A stretch of 64,000 bases of DNA from Amycolatopsis orientalis DSM 40040 = KCTC 9412 (GTDB lineage Bacteria; Actinomycetota; Actinomycetes; Mycobacteriales; Pseudonocardiaceae). This document shows positions 44,321 to 52,683 of this stretch, one piece after another. The notes beneath the pieces are model-generated. The model worked only from the letters and a program-made list of their open reading frames with translations. It ran no database searches and was not told the DNA's origin. Made by a program: the position numbers and the translations under genes. The stretch lies in NCBI RefSeq assembly GCF_000478275.1, contig NZ_ASJB01000030.1, positions 113,686 to 177,685 on the forward strand. The letters run 5' to 3'. The stretch's first letter is position 1; the number at the start of each line of letters is the position of its first letter.

Positions 44321-45700
44321 ATGCGATCGTCTCCTCGGACCCCGTTCAGGCGCGGACTCGCCTGGCTGGTCACGACGCTCTGCGCCGTCACACTGTTCCC
44401 GGCGACGGCGGCGGCCGACAACCCGATCGTCCAGCACATCCACACGGCCGATCCCGCCCCGCTGGTGCACAACGGCCGGGTCTACCTCTACACCGGGCAC
44501 GACGAGGACAACTCCACCTGGTTCACCATGAAGGAATGGCGGGTGTGGTCGTCCGCGGACATGGTGAACTGGACCGACCACGGTTCCCCGATGAACCTGG
44601 CCACCTTCACGTGGGCGAAGTCCGACGCGTGGGCGGGCCAGGCCATCGAGCGCAACGGCAAGTTCTACTGGTACGTCCCGGTGACCAGCAAGGCCACCGG
44701 ACGCTACGCCATCGGGGTCGCGGTCGCCGACAGCCCCACCGGCCCGTTCAGGGACGCGCTCGGCCACCCGCTGGCGGAAAACGGCGAGATCGACCCCACC
44801 GTCTTCATCGACGACAACGGCCAGGCGTATCTCTACTGGGGGAACCCGAACCTGTGGTACGCCAAGCTGAACCCCGACATGATCTCCTTCAACGGCAGCC
44901 CGGCCCAGATCCCGCTCACCACCGCGGGGTTCGGCACCCGGCCCAACGGCGGGAACCGGCCGACGCTGTACGAGGAGGGCCCCTGGGTCTACAAACGGAA
45001 CGGGTTGTACTACAACGTTTTCGCGGCCAAGTGCTGCTCGGAGTTCATCGGGTACTCGACGGCGCCCGGCCCGACCGGTCCGTGGACCTATCGTGGAACG
45101 GTCATGCCGACGCAGGGCAGCAGTTTCACCAATCATCCCGGCATCATCGATTTCAAGGGCAGTTCGTACTTCTTCTACCACAACGGCGCGTTGCCCGGCG
45201 GCGGAGGCTTCACGCGTTCGGTCGCCGTCGAGAAGTTCGACTACCGGCCCGACGGCACGATCCCGACGATCATGATGACCGGCACGGGAGCCCCACAGGT
45301 CGGCACCTTGGATCCGTACACCCGCCAGGAGGCCGAAACCATCGCCTGGGGCTCCGGTATCGAGACCGAGGTCGCCGCGGAAGGCGGCATGAACGTGTCG
45401 CATCTCGAAAACGGCGACTGGATCAAGGTCAAGGGTGCCGCGTTCGGCGCAGGCGCGGGCACCTTCACCACCCGGGTGGCATCGGCGACCGGGGGCGGTG
45501 ACGTCGAACTGCGGCTCGACAGCCCCACCGGCACGCTGGTGGGCAAGTGCGGTGTGCGAGGTACCGGCGGCTGGCAGAACTGGACCACGGTCTCGTGCCC
45601 GGTGAACGGCGCGTCCGGCACCCACGATCTGTACCTCCGGTTCACCGGCGGCGGCGGATACCTGTTCAACGTGAACTGGTGGCAGTTCGGTTCGCGCTGA
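44321..45700 (+). CDS. Secreted GH43-family enzyme with CBM6
   Basis: A 459-residue protein 14 bp after the xylanase stop. Signal peptide LAWLVTTLCAVTLFPATAAA. The GH43 propeller starts IVQHIHTADPAPLVHNGRVY (base Asp), continues AENGEIDPTVFIDDNGQAYL (pKa Asp), and has YEEGPWVYKRNGLYYNVF as the likely acid. Residues 330-459 form a CBM6 sandwich that begins YTRQEAETIAWGSGIETEVA and ends FNVNWWQFG. Probable arabinofuranosidase or beta-xylosidase acting with GH10 on arabinoxylan. A strong terminator follows. Confidence 0.92.
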   Translation: MRSSPRTPFRRGLAWLVTTLCAVTLFPATAAADNPIVQHIHTADPAPLVHNGRVYLYTGHDEDNSTWFTMKEWRVWSSADMVNWTDHGSPMNLATFTWAKSDAWAGQAIERNGKFYWYVPVTSKATGRYAIGVAVADSPTGPFRDALGHPLAENGEIDPTVFIDDNGQAYLYWGNPNLWYAKLNPDMISFNGSPAQIPLTTAGFGTRPNGGNRPTLYEEGPWVYKRNGLYYNVFAAKCCSEFIGYSTAPGPTGPWTYRGTVMPTQGSSFTNHPGIIDFKGSSYFFYHNGALPGGGGFTRSVAVEKFDYRPDGTIPTIMMTGTGAPQVGTLDPYTRQEAETIAWGSGIETEVAAEGGMNVSHLENGDWIKVKGAAFGAGAGTFTTRVASATGGGDVELRLDSPTGTLVGKCGVRGTGGWQNWTTVSCPVNGASGTHDLYLRFTGGGGYLFNVNWWQFGSR

Positions 45701-45719
45701 GCCGTCCCCCGCTGAGCCC

Positions 45720-45751
45720 CGGCGCCCGCCCCGTTCCCGGGGCGGGCGCCG
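45720..45751 (+). terminator. Strong GC-rich hairpin terminator
   Basis: A perfect 14-bp stem (CGGCGCCCGCCCCG with its complement) and a four-base loop, 20 bp after the GH43-CBM6 stop. Confidence 0.85.
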
Positions 45752-45777
45752 TGCCGTGTCGGCCCGTTCGGCGGACA

Positions 45778-45796
45778 GGATGAGTAGTACTCATCC
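45778..45796. promoter_or_regulatory. 19-bp palindrome, possible response-regulator site
   Basis: GGATGAGTAGTACTCATCC, perfect nine-base arms around a central G, just past the terminator. Palindromes with an AGTAGTACT core occur near actinobacterial NarL-type two-component genes; that link is from general knowledge only. Otherwise the 658-bp stretch 45752-46409 holds only the weak small ORF at 46053. Confidence 0.45.
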
Positions 45797-46052
45797 GCGT
45801 GGCGTTGGCACGGTGGTCTGAATGGATGAAAATCGCGATATCGGCAGGATTCCGGGGAAAGTATCTTGAATCGAGCGTCTACGGGCTCTTGACTGGGATG
45901 TAACAAGACGTTGTCATGTGATGAGGATCGACCCCCACCGTCCCCGACCACCCCGTCCCCCGTGCCGAAGGCGTTCCGATGCCGCGAATGAGTCGCATAC
46001 ATCGTGGACGTGAAGTCGTGCGCAGACCGGCCCACAACACAGTGGAGCACCT

Positions 46053-46178
46053 ATGACCTCACACGTCCGCCCAGTAGCCCAGTCGCCACCGACCAGGGCG
46101 CCCGCGTATCGACGTCTTTGTGCGTTGAAGACCTTCATTCACCACAGCGACACGGTGAACACACCCGAATTGCCGTAG
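46053..46178 (+). CDS. Possible 41-residue small ORF
   Basis: An ATG at 46053 with GGAG six bases upstream opens 41 codons beginning MTSHVRPVAQSPPTRAPAYR. No domain, signal or known family is visible. It is the only small frame with a good ribosome binding site in the long gap before the LacI gene. It may be a leader peptide or chance. Confidence 0.2.
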   Translation: MTSHVRPVAQSPPTRAPAYRRLCALKTFIHHSDTVNTPELP

Positions 46179-46409
46179 CCCCCGTACAAACGAAAGCATG
46201 CTCCTTTTCCGCATAAAGGGAACGGTTGCCGGCCGACTCGTAGCTCCGTGCCGAAACGAGCGCAATACCAAGGGCACCAACGGTTTCCTGCGCTCGTGAA
46301 CCATTCGCCGAACACTTCCGTTCGCGCCGAAGAGGCGCTATCGTCGGGTCACCATACGGTTCTGGGCAAACGCCGCCCACCGGACAGGGTTGTCTTGGGA
46401 AGGTGGAAA

Positions 46410-47438
46410 GTGTCCGCAGTCGAGCTGCCCGATATCCGCCCCACGCTGGCCGATGTGGCCAGGGTCGCCGGCGTGTCGACGGCGACAGCGTCCCGCGTGC
46501 TCAACGGTTTCGCCAAGGTCCGGCCGGAGACACGCGACCAGGTCAAATCCGCGATGATCGCGCTCGGCTACGCCCGCCGTCGCGCCGCGAGCCTGAAAGA
46601 CGTGCGGCGTACCGGATCGATCGCGCTGGTGGTCTGCGAGAAGATGCTGCAGGTGTTCGCGGACCCCTACGTCGCGCGGATAGCGGCCGGGATGACCAAG
46701 GAACTGGCGACGGCGGGTGCGCAACTCGTGCTGATACCCATGTCGTCGACGGAGGACTACCCGGCCTCGATCGTGCATTATCTCGCCGACGGGCATGTCG
46801 ACGGCGCACTGGTGATCGGGATGCACGGCCGGTACCCGCTCGACCTCGCGTGGCTCGGCATCCCGGTGGTGTTCGGTGGACGCCCGGTGTGCGACGAGGA
46901 TTCCGGGCAATACTCCTATGTGGACGCGGACAACCGGGGCGGCGCGGAACAGGCCGTCCGGCATCTGCTCGCGTCCGGGCGGCGCACCATCGCGACGATC
47001 GCGGGTCCGCAGGACATGGTGGCCGGCATCGACCGGCTGCTCGGTTACCGGAAGGCCATCTGCAAGGCGGACGGCATCGACGACAGCCTGGTGGTGTTCG
47101 GCGACTTCGGGCTGGCCTCCGGCGACCACGCCACGGCACGGTTGCTCGAGCGGAGGCCCGACGTGGACGCCATCTTCGCCGCCTCCGACCTGATGGCGGC
47201 GGGTGCGCTCCGGGCGCTGCGCCGGGCCGGGCGGCGCGTACCCGAGGACGTCGCCGTGATCGGTTTCGACGATCTGCCGGTCGGCCGCCGCACCGAGCCG
47301 CCCCTCACCACGGTGCGCCAGCCGATCGAGGAGATGGGCGCCCGGATGGCCCGCGAACTGCTCGCGATGATCAACGGGCCCGCCACTCCCCCCAGCCTGG
47401 TGTTCGACACCGAGCTGATCGTGCGCGAGTCGGCTTGA
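46410..47438 (+). CDS. LacI-family transcriptional regulator
   Basis: A 342-residue protein from a GTG at 46410 with GGAAGGTGG upstream; the frame stays open 54 codons further upstream without family sequence. LacI HTH: TLADVARVAGVSTATASRVL, hinge GYARRRAASLKDVRRTGSIA. The sugar-binding domain has YVDADNRGGAEQAVRHLLAS and DAIFAASDLMAAGALRALRR, ending in VIGFDDLPVGRRTEPPLTTV. It sits between the xylanase operon and the GH5 gene and is the natural candidate to control one or both. Confidence 0.93.
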   Translation: MSAVELPDIRPTLADVARVAGVSTATASRVLNGFAKVRPETRDQVKSAMIALGYARRRAASLKDVRRTGSIALVVCEKMLQVFADPYVARIAAGMTKELATAGAQLVLIPMSSTEDYPASIVHYLADGHVDGALVIGMHGRYPLDLAWLGIPVVFGGRPVCDEDSGQYSYVDADNRGGAEQAVRHLLASGRRTIATIAGPQDMVAGIDRLLGYRKAICKADGIDDSLVVFGDFGLASGDHATARLLERRPDVDAIFAASDLMAAGALRALRRAGRRVPEDVAVIGFDDLPVGRRTEPPLTTVRQPIEEMGARMARELLAMINGPATPPSLVFDTELIVRESA

Positions 47439-47450
47439 CTCCTCCCCATC

Positions 47451-47496
47451 GCACGGGCGTGGCCCGGGATCGACTTCATCCCGGGCCACGCGTGCG
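47451..47496. terminator. Bidirectional hairpin terminator
   Basis: A perfect core stem GCGTGGCCCGGGAT with its complement around a seven-base loop (47457-47491), extended after a bulge by GCAC/GTGC. It lies between the convergent LacI and GH5 genes. Confidence 0.85.
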
Positions 47497-47508
47497 GAGG
47501 ATGCCGGG

Positions 47509-48969
47509 TCAGCCGGTGGCCGCGATGATCCGCCAGCGCTGGTTCTTGCTGGTGCTGTCGGCGTACTGGCCCAGGTCCGCGCCGTTGCCGGTGCTGCCCA
47601 TTCCGTCGATGTACTTGCCGGTGGCGCGGTTCTTGACGCGCACGTAGTTGGCGTCGGTCGTCACCAGCCACTGCTGGCTGGTGGCGGTACTCGCCGCGTA
47701 CTGGGCCACCGCGGCACCGTTGGCCGTGCGCCCGGCGCCGTCGAGGTACAGGCCGGTGGCCCGGTTCTTGATCCGTACGGAGTTCCCGTAGTTCTCGACG
47801 ACCCATTGCTGCTCGGCACGGCTCGCGCTGTCACCCCATTGGCCGGCGTTGCCGCCAGAGGACGTGCGCCCGACGCCGTCGGCGTAGAGACCGGTGGCCG
47901 CGTTGACGATCCGGACATAAGTCCCGCCGGCGTCACCGAGCCCCCACGCGTACCGCAGCCGGGCGAGACCGGACGCGTTCACCAGGGAGAGCTTGATGTC
48001 CGCACCGGTTCCGGTCCTGGTCGTCAGGCTGTACCAATCACCGTCGCGCAGCCCCGGCCAGTACACGCTGCCCATCCCGAGGCTCCGCAGTTTGCTGCTG
48101 ACACCCCGCGTGTAGTCGGCGAAGAACGACCCGCTCGGGATGTTGTAGTCGATGGGGTCGTAGTGGACGCCGTTCTTGCTGCCCGGCCCCATCGGCCCAC
48201 CCCACTCGGTCGCGATGGTGCGATCGGCGTAGCCCCCGATATAGCCGCCGATGTGGTTCGCCCATTCGTTCTCGCTTTCGTAACCGGCGAAGAACGAATA
48301 GTCGTGCACCGCGAGCAGCGTGTTGTCGAGACGCCTGTCACTACCGACACCGGCGACGTTCTGGGCCAGACCGCCACCGTCGAGAATGACCCGTCCCCTT
48401 GGCACACTGGGATACCTGTTCAGCCAGTCGTTGTACATATTGTTCAAGCCGCCGATATCGTAACCGTGCGGCTCGTTGATGACCTCGAAATAGGCGTTCG
48501 GATTACCGCCGTATTTGCCGACGACCCGATCCCACATCTGCGTGAAAGCCGAACCGTTCTGCGGCTTTCCGCCGGTGTAGGCCCAGTAGGCCAGGATCAC
48601 CTTGCCTTTGCTGAGCGCTTTGTCGATCGCACCGGTGTAGGTATTCCAGTAGCTCGCGACGGTGGGCTCGTTGATCGGCATGCGGACCGTGTTCGCGCCG
48701 GTCATGGCGTACATCTGCCCGACGACCTGATCGGCGACGGTGGCGGCCGACGCGTAGGTGTCCGACGCGCTGAGACCGGAGACGTACAGTACTCCGTTGA
48801 CGAAATTGTCGCGCTGGTCCGCCCAGTTCACCCCTCGGAACTGCGAAGTGGAAGCCTGCGCCTGCATCGGCACGCTGGTCAGCATTCCGGCGACCAGAGC
48901 GAACACCGCCAAGAGCTTGGAAACCACGAACAGCGCTCGGTGAGCACCCGGTCGATTCGGCGATCTCAT
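47509..48969 (-). CDS. Secreted GH5-family glycosidase with C-terminal ricin-type lectin
   Basis: A 486-residue protein; AAGGGAAG precedes the ATG at 48969. Signal peptide LLAVFALVAGMLTSVPMQAQ. The barrel (about 43-330) has FRGVNWADQRDNFVNG, acid/base Glu in AYFEVINEPHGYDIGG and nucleophile Glu in TIATEWGGPMG. The last 135 residues are a beta-trefoil with three repeats (YVRIVNAATGLYADGVGRT, VRIKNRATGLYLDGAGRT, YVRVKNRATGKYIDGMGST), each closed by QQW or QRW. Probable beta-glycanase (cellulase or mannanase type). Upstream, CAGAACCGCT and CAGAACCGTT lie in tandem at 49075-49094. Confidence 0.9.
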   Translation of the reverse strand: MRSPNRPGAHRALFVVSKLLAVFALVAGMLTSVPMQAQASTSQFRGVNWADQRDNFVNGVLYVSGLSASDTYASAATVADQVVGQMYAMTGANTVRMPINEPTVASYWNTYTGAIDKALSKGKVILAYWAYTGGKPQNGSAFTQMWDRVVGKYGGNPNAYFEVINEPHGYDIGGLNNMYNDWLNRYPSVPRGRVILDGGGLAQNVAGVGSDRRLDNTLLAVHDYSFFAGYESENEWANHIGGYIGGYADRTIATEWGGPMGPGSKNGVHYDPIDYNIPSGSFFADYTRGVSSKLRSLGMGSVYWPGLRDGDWYSLTTRTGTGADIKLSLVNASGLARLRYAWGLGDAGGTYVRIVNAATGLYADGVGRTSSGGNAGQWGDSASRAEQQWVVENYGNSVRIKNRATGLYLDGAGRTANGAAVAQYAASTATSQQWLVTTDANYVRVKNRATGKYIDGMGSTGNGADLGQYADSTSKNQRWRIIAATG

Positions 48970-49109
48970 GGGTTCTTCCCTTCTGGCCCGCCGCCTTGAC
49001 CACGACGGCGTGGCAAGATCGGTATCGGCAGGATCAATATCGAGCTGATCGCCGATCGGGCGCAAGAAAGCGGACAGAACCGCTCAGAACCGTTCAGCTT
49101 CGGCCGAGT

Positions 49110-49159
49110 TGGTCGTGAGTGGTAAGTGTCGTTAGAACGACACTTACCACTCACGACCA
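49110..49159. repeat. Perfect 24-bp palindrome with AG centre
   Basis: Arms containing TCGTGAGTGGTAA meet at GTTAGAAC. The outer stem is that of 27583-27626, the inner six pairs differ but remain paired. It lies between the divergent GH5 and CaiB genes, so it does not terminate either. A TAAAAT-like -10 for the CaiB gene lies downstream near 49220. Confidence 0.8.
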
Positions 49160-49275
49160 CCTGGACCGTCTGGGGCACCGCCGGCCGAGCAGACTCGACG
49201 CACCGTCACACCGAGGATAAAATTCACAGAGCGGTAGCCGTATTCCGCAATGCGGACAAGTCTGCGGGAGACAGG

Positions 49276-50472
49276 ATGACGGGCTCGCTCGACGGCATCA
49301 CGGTGATCGAGGTCGGCGTGTTCCTGGCGGCGCCGTTCGCCACGGCGCAACTGGCCGATCTCGGTGCCAGGGTGATCAAGGTCGAGTCGCGCGAGGCACG
49401 GGACCCGGTCCGTGCCACCGGCCCGTTCGTCGGCGGGGTGAGCAGCACTTTCCTGCGTCTCAACCGGAACAAGGAGGCCGTCGAACTGGATCTGAAGTCC
49501 GAGGCCGGCCGGGCGGCGTTCCTCCGGCTGGCCGCCGCCGCGGACGTGGTGGTGGAGAACCTGCGTCCCGGCGCCATGCGGCGGCTGGGTCTCGGCCCCG
49601 ACGAACTGCTGGCCGCGAATCCCGGACTGGTCTACGCGTCGGCTTCGGGCTGGGGGCAGGACGGTCCGCTGGCCGGCCAGCCGGGACTGGACATCATGGC
49701 CCAGGCCCGGTCCGGGTTGATGTCGGTGACCGGCGACCCCGGAGCCGGACCGGCGAAGGTCGGTGTGCCGATCTGCGATCTGACCTGCGGGCTGTACGTC
49801 GCACTGGCGGTGACGGCGGCGCTGCGCCATCGCGACCGTACCGGCGAGGGGCAGCATGTGGACGTTTCCCTGCTGGAATCCGTTGTCTCACTGGCGGTCT
49901 GGGAGGCCGGGCAGTACTTCGCCACCGGTGAGCCCGGGGAACGGCACGGCACCGCGCATCAGTCGCAGGCGCCGTACCAGGCCGTCGAGACGGCCGATGG
50001 CTGGATCACCGTCGGCGCGATCACGCCGAACACCTGGGCCGCGTTCACCAAGGCACTCCGCCGGGAGGACCTGTACGACGATCCGCGGTACGAAAGCAGC
50101 ACCTCGCGGCTCGAACTCCGCGGGGAGCTGATCCCGGACATCGAGCGCACCACCCGGCAGCGCACCACCGCCGAACTGGTCACGACGCTGGTCGCGGCCG
50201 GGGTGCCCTGCGCGCCGATCTCGGATCACACCGAGGTGTTCACCGACGAGCATCTGAACCAGCGCGGGTTCTTCTGGGACACCGCGCATCCGGCCGCCGG
50301 GCGGGTGCGCCAGCTCGGTTCCCCCATGCGCTTCTCCCGCACCCCCACGCGCCGGGAGAACGCCGGACCGGATTCGGCGAGCACACCGAAAAGGTGCTCG
50401 CCGAGTTCGCGCCGAAACCCGTCTCCGACCCCGGTGACGATCTGCTCGTCGCTCTCGAAGACGACGTGCTGA
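49276..50472 (+). CDS. CaiB/BaiF-type CoA-transferase, C-terminus out of frame
   Basis: A 398-residue family III CoA-transferase; GGGAG precedes the ATG at 49276. Family stretches: VIEVGVFLAAPFATAQLADL, catalytic-Asp region RPGAMRRLGLGPDELLAANP, and GQDGPLAGQPGLDIMAQARS. The last 33 residues (from DSASTPKRCS) are low-complexity and unlike the family. One base missing near 50371-50373 would read FGEHTEKVLAEFA, the true family ending, in the frame of the next gene. As sequenced, the two genes overlap by 79 bp. It probably moves CoA between acids in catabolism. Confidence 0.85.
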   Translation: MTGSLDGITVIEVGVFLAAPFATAQLADLGARVIKVESREARDPVRATGPFVGGVSSTFLRLNRNKEAVELDLKSEAGRAAFLRLAAAADVVVENLRPGAMRRLGLGPDELLAANPGLVYASASGWGQDGPLAGQPGLDIMAQARSGLMSVTGDPGAGPAKVGVPICDLTCGLYVALAVTAALRHRDRTGEGQHVDVSLLESVVSLAVWEAGQYFATGEPGERHGTAHQSQAPYQAVETADGWITVGAITPNTWAAFTKALRREDLYDDPRYESSTSRLELRGELIPDIERTTRQRTTAELVTTLVAAGVPCAPISDHTEVFTDEHLNQRGFFWDTAHPAAGRVRQLGSPMRFSRTPTRRENAGPDSASTPKRCSPSSRRNPSPTPVTICSSLSKTTC

Positions 50473-51203
50473 CCGTGACGTTCAACCGGCCCGATTCCCG
50501 CAACGCGCTCACCTTCGCCATGTACGAGGGGCTGTACGCGGCCTGCGAACGGGCCGACGCCGATCCGGCCGTCCGGGTGCCCGTGGTGCGGGGCAGCGGG
50601 GGCAAGGCCTTCGTCGCGGGCACGGACATCCGGCAGTTCGCCGAGTTCCGCACCGGGCGGGACGGAGTCGACTACGATGCCTCGATCGCGCGGGTGGTCG
50701 ACAGGCTGGAAGCGGTCCGGAAACCGACGGTGGCCGTGGTGCGCGGAGCCTGCACGGGCGGCGGCCTCGCCCTCGCGGCCGCGTGTGATCTGCGGGTCGC
50801 GGACACCACCGCCCGCTTCGGCGTGCCGATCGCGAAAACACTCGGGAACTGCTTGTCCGCCAACACGATCTCCCTGCTGATGGGGCACGTGGGCCCGGGA
50901 GCGACGCTGGATCTGCTGCTGCGCGGCCGCCTGCTGGACGCCGCCACCGCCGAACGCGCGGGTCTGCTCACCGAGCTGGTGCCACCGGAGGAACTGGACG
51001 AGGCCGTCGATCGGGTGCTCACCGATCTCCGGCGAGGCGCGCCGCTGACCCACTGGGCCGCCAAGGAGATCGTCCGCCGGATGCGGCGGCGACTGCTGGT
51101 GCCGGACGAGGACGTGGTCTCCACGGTGTTCGGCAGCGACGACTTCGCTCTCGGCGTGCGCTCGTTCCTGGCCAAGGAAAAGCCGGACTGGACCGGCCGG
51201 TGA
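50394..51203 (+). CDS. Enoyl-CoA hydratase/isomerase family protein
   Basis: A 269-residue crotonase-fold protein. Family stretches: LTVTFNRPDSRNALTFAMYE, oxyanion region GSGGKAFVAGTDIRQFAE, then VVRGACTGGGLALAAACDLR. The last gives the second oxyanion-hole glycine; the position of the usual catalytic Glu pair is less clear. The GTG at 50394 is only the first start in this frame; the preceding residues (FGEHTEKVLAEFAPKPVSDP) belong to the CoA-transferase, and no stop separates the two once the frame is restored. The two are therefore either a fusion broken by an indel or tightly overlapping genes. Confidence 0.85.
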   Translation: MLAEFAPKPVSDPGDDLLVALEDDVLTVTFNRPDSRNALTFAMYEGLYAACERADADPAVRVPVVRGSGGKAFVAGTDIRQFAEFRTGRDGVDYDASIARVVDRLEAVRKPTVAVVRGACTGGGLALAAACDLRVADTTARFGVPIAKTLGNCLSANTISLLMGHVGPGATLDLLLRGRLLDAATAERAGLLTELVPPEELDEAVDRVLTDLRRGAPLTHWAAKEIVRRMRRRLLVPDEDVVSTVFGSDDFALGVRSFLAKEKPDWTGR

Positions 51204-51212
51204 ACGCGGCGA

Positions 51213-51599
51213 TCAGGAGGCGCCGGATCCGTACGGGCGGGTCAGGATCTCCAGCACATGACCGTCGGGGTCGTCGAAGTACACGCCCCGGCCGCCGTCA
51301 TTGGTGTTGATCTCACCGGCGCCGCGGTGCCCCGGCCCCGCCCAGTACGGCAGACCTCCGTCACGGATCCGTCCGAAGATCGTGTCGAATTCGTCCTCCT
51401 CGACGAGAAAGGCGTAATGCTGCCTGGAGAACTTTTCGGTGCTGTGCATGACGTCGAGCGAGACGCCGTTGCCGGTCTGGACCACCAGGAACGGGCCGAA
51501 TTCGGCGGGTGCGGGCAATCCGAGGATCGAGGTCAGGAAGTCCGCCGTGGCGGCCCGGTCGGTGGCGTTGATGATGGTGTGGTTCAGCTGTACTGTCAT
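51213..51599 (-). CDS. VOC-family (glyoxalase-like) protein
   Basis: A 128-residue protein beginning MTVQLNHTIINATDRAATAD at ATG 51599. A TTG at 51608 is better placed for the GGAGG at 51617-51621, but the promoter position suggests a leaderless message beginning at the ATG. VOC features: VVQTGNGVSLDVMH, QHYAFLVEEDEFDTIFGRI, and RGVYFDDPDGHVLEILTRPY with the C-terminal Glu ligand. It may detoxify or cleave a small molecule; no specific reaction is shown. Confidence 0.87.
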   Translation of the reverse strand: MTVQLNHTIINATDRAATADFLTSILGLPAPAEFGPFLVVQTGNGVSLDVMHSTEKFSRQHYAFLVEEDEFDTIFGRIRDGGLPYWAGPGHRGAGEINTNDGGRGVYFDDPDGHVLEILTRPYGSGAS

Positions 51600-51606
51600 G
51601 AAAATC

Positions 51607-51637
51607 AATCTAGAACCTCCAGTTTACTGGAGGTCAA
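51607..51637 (-). promoter_or_regulatory. MerR-type promoter with 19-bp spacer and palindrome
   Basis: On the reverse strand TTGACC (51632-51637) and TAGATT (51607-51612) are 19 bp apart. The palindrome ACCTCCAGTTTACTGGAGGT (51615-51634) lies across the spacer, as at MerR/SoxR-controlled promoters. The -10 box ends seven bases before the ATG of the VOC gene. Confidence 0.65.
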
Positions 51638-51699
51638 CCTCCCGCCTCGGCCGCGGCACGGGCTGTCGGTTGACAGCTATCATCTGACAGGTGGTTCTG

Positions 51700-52683
51700 A
51701 TGCAGAGAATGCCCCTCATCGCGATCGAAGAACACTGGATCATGCCGGAACTGACCGCCGCGCTCACCGCCCTCCCGGCGGAAGCCCGCGACGAAAGCCT
51801 CGCCTTCAACGAGCTCGGGGATCACCAGCACCGGTTGCGGGATCTGGGCGAAGGCCGGATCGCGGCCATGGACGCCCAGGGCATCGACGTGTCGATCCTG
51901 GCGCTGACACCGCCGGGAACCCAGCCGTTGCCCGCCGGAGAAGCACTGCGGCTGAGCCGTGCCGCGAACGACGTCGCCGCCGCCGCGGCCGCCGCCCATC
52001 CGTCCCGCTTCCGTTGTCTCTCCACGTTGCCGATGTCGGCTCCGCACGAGGTCGTCGGCGAACTCCACCGGGCCGCGGAACTCGGGCACGTGGGCACCAT
52101 GGTCTACGGCCGCGCAGGTGACCGCTTCCTCGACGACCCCGCCTACGACGACTTCTTCGCCGCGGCGGCGGAACTTCGCCAGCCCGTCTTCCTGCACCCG
52201 CAACTGCCTTCCGCGGCCGTGCGCGACGCGTCGTACCGCGGTATCGACACCATGACCGACCTCGCCCTCGCCACCTTCGGCTGGGGATGGCATCTCGACG
52301 CCGCCACCGCGGCGCTGCGGCTGATCCTGCGGGGCACCTTCGACCGGCACCCGGATCTGCGAATGGTGCTCGGCCACTGGGGCGAGATGCTGCTCTTCTG
52401 GCTCGACCGGGCCGACAGCCTGTCCCGTATCGCGGGCCTGCCGCGGCCGGTCTCGGACTACCTGCGGTCGAACTTCTTCATCACCACTTCCGGCATGTTC
52501 AATCCGGCGTTGCTCCAGCACGCACTGTCGGTGACCTCGATCGACCGGCTGCTCTTCTCCACCGACTACCCCTTCCAGCAGCCGACCAGCGACGAGATCG
52601 CCACCTTCCTCGGCCATCTTCCGTCCGATGTGGACCGTCGGAAGTTCGCTTCAGACAACGCTTCTGCTTTGTTCGGCCTCTGA
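51700..52683 (+). CDS. Amidohydrolase-family protein (ACMSD/resorcylate decarboxylase type)
   Basis: About 327 residues from an ATG at 51700 (GTG 51691 and ATG 51709 are alternatives). It begins MPLIAIEEHW, the Glu-x-His metal motif of the amidohydrolase-2 family. Further ligands are the His in QPVFLHPQLP, the His in LRMVLGHWGEMLLFWLDR, and the Asp in LLFSTDYPFQQP. This subgroup contains non-oxidative decarboxylases of aromatic acids and hydrolases of related substrates, zinc- or manganese-dependent. It is divergent from the VOC gene and overlaps the GT87 gene by 33 bp at its 3' end. Confidence 0.88.
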   Translation: MQRMPLIAIEEHWIMPELTAALTALPAEARDESLAFNELGDHQHRLRDLGEGRIAAMDAQGIDVSILALTPPGTQPLPAGEALRLSRAANDVAAAAAAAHPSRFRCLSTLPMSAPHEVVGELHRAAELGHVGTMVYGRAGDRFLDDPAYDDFFAAAAELRQPVFLHPQLPSAAVRDASYRGIDTMTDLALATFGWGWHLDAATAALRLILRGTFDRHPDLRMVLGHWGEMLLFWLDRADSLSRIAGLPRPVSDYLRSNFFITTSGMFNPALLQHALSVTSIDRLLFSTDYPFQQPTSDEIATFLGHLPSDVDRRKFASDNASALFGL

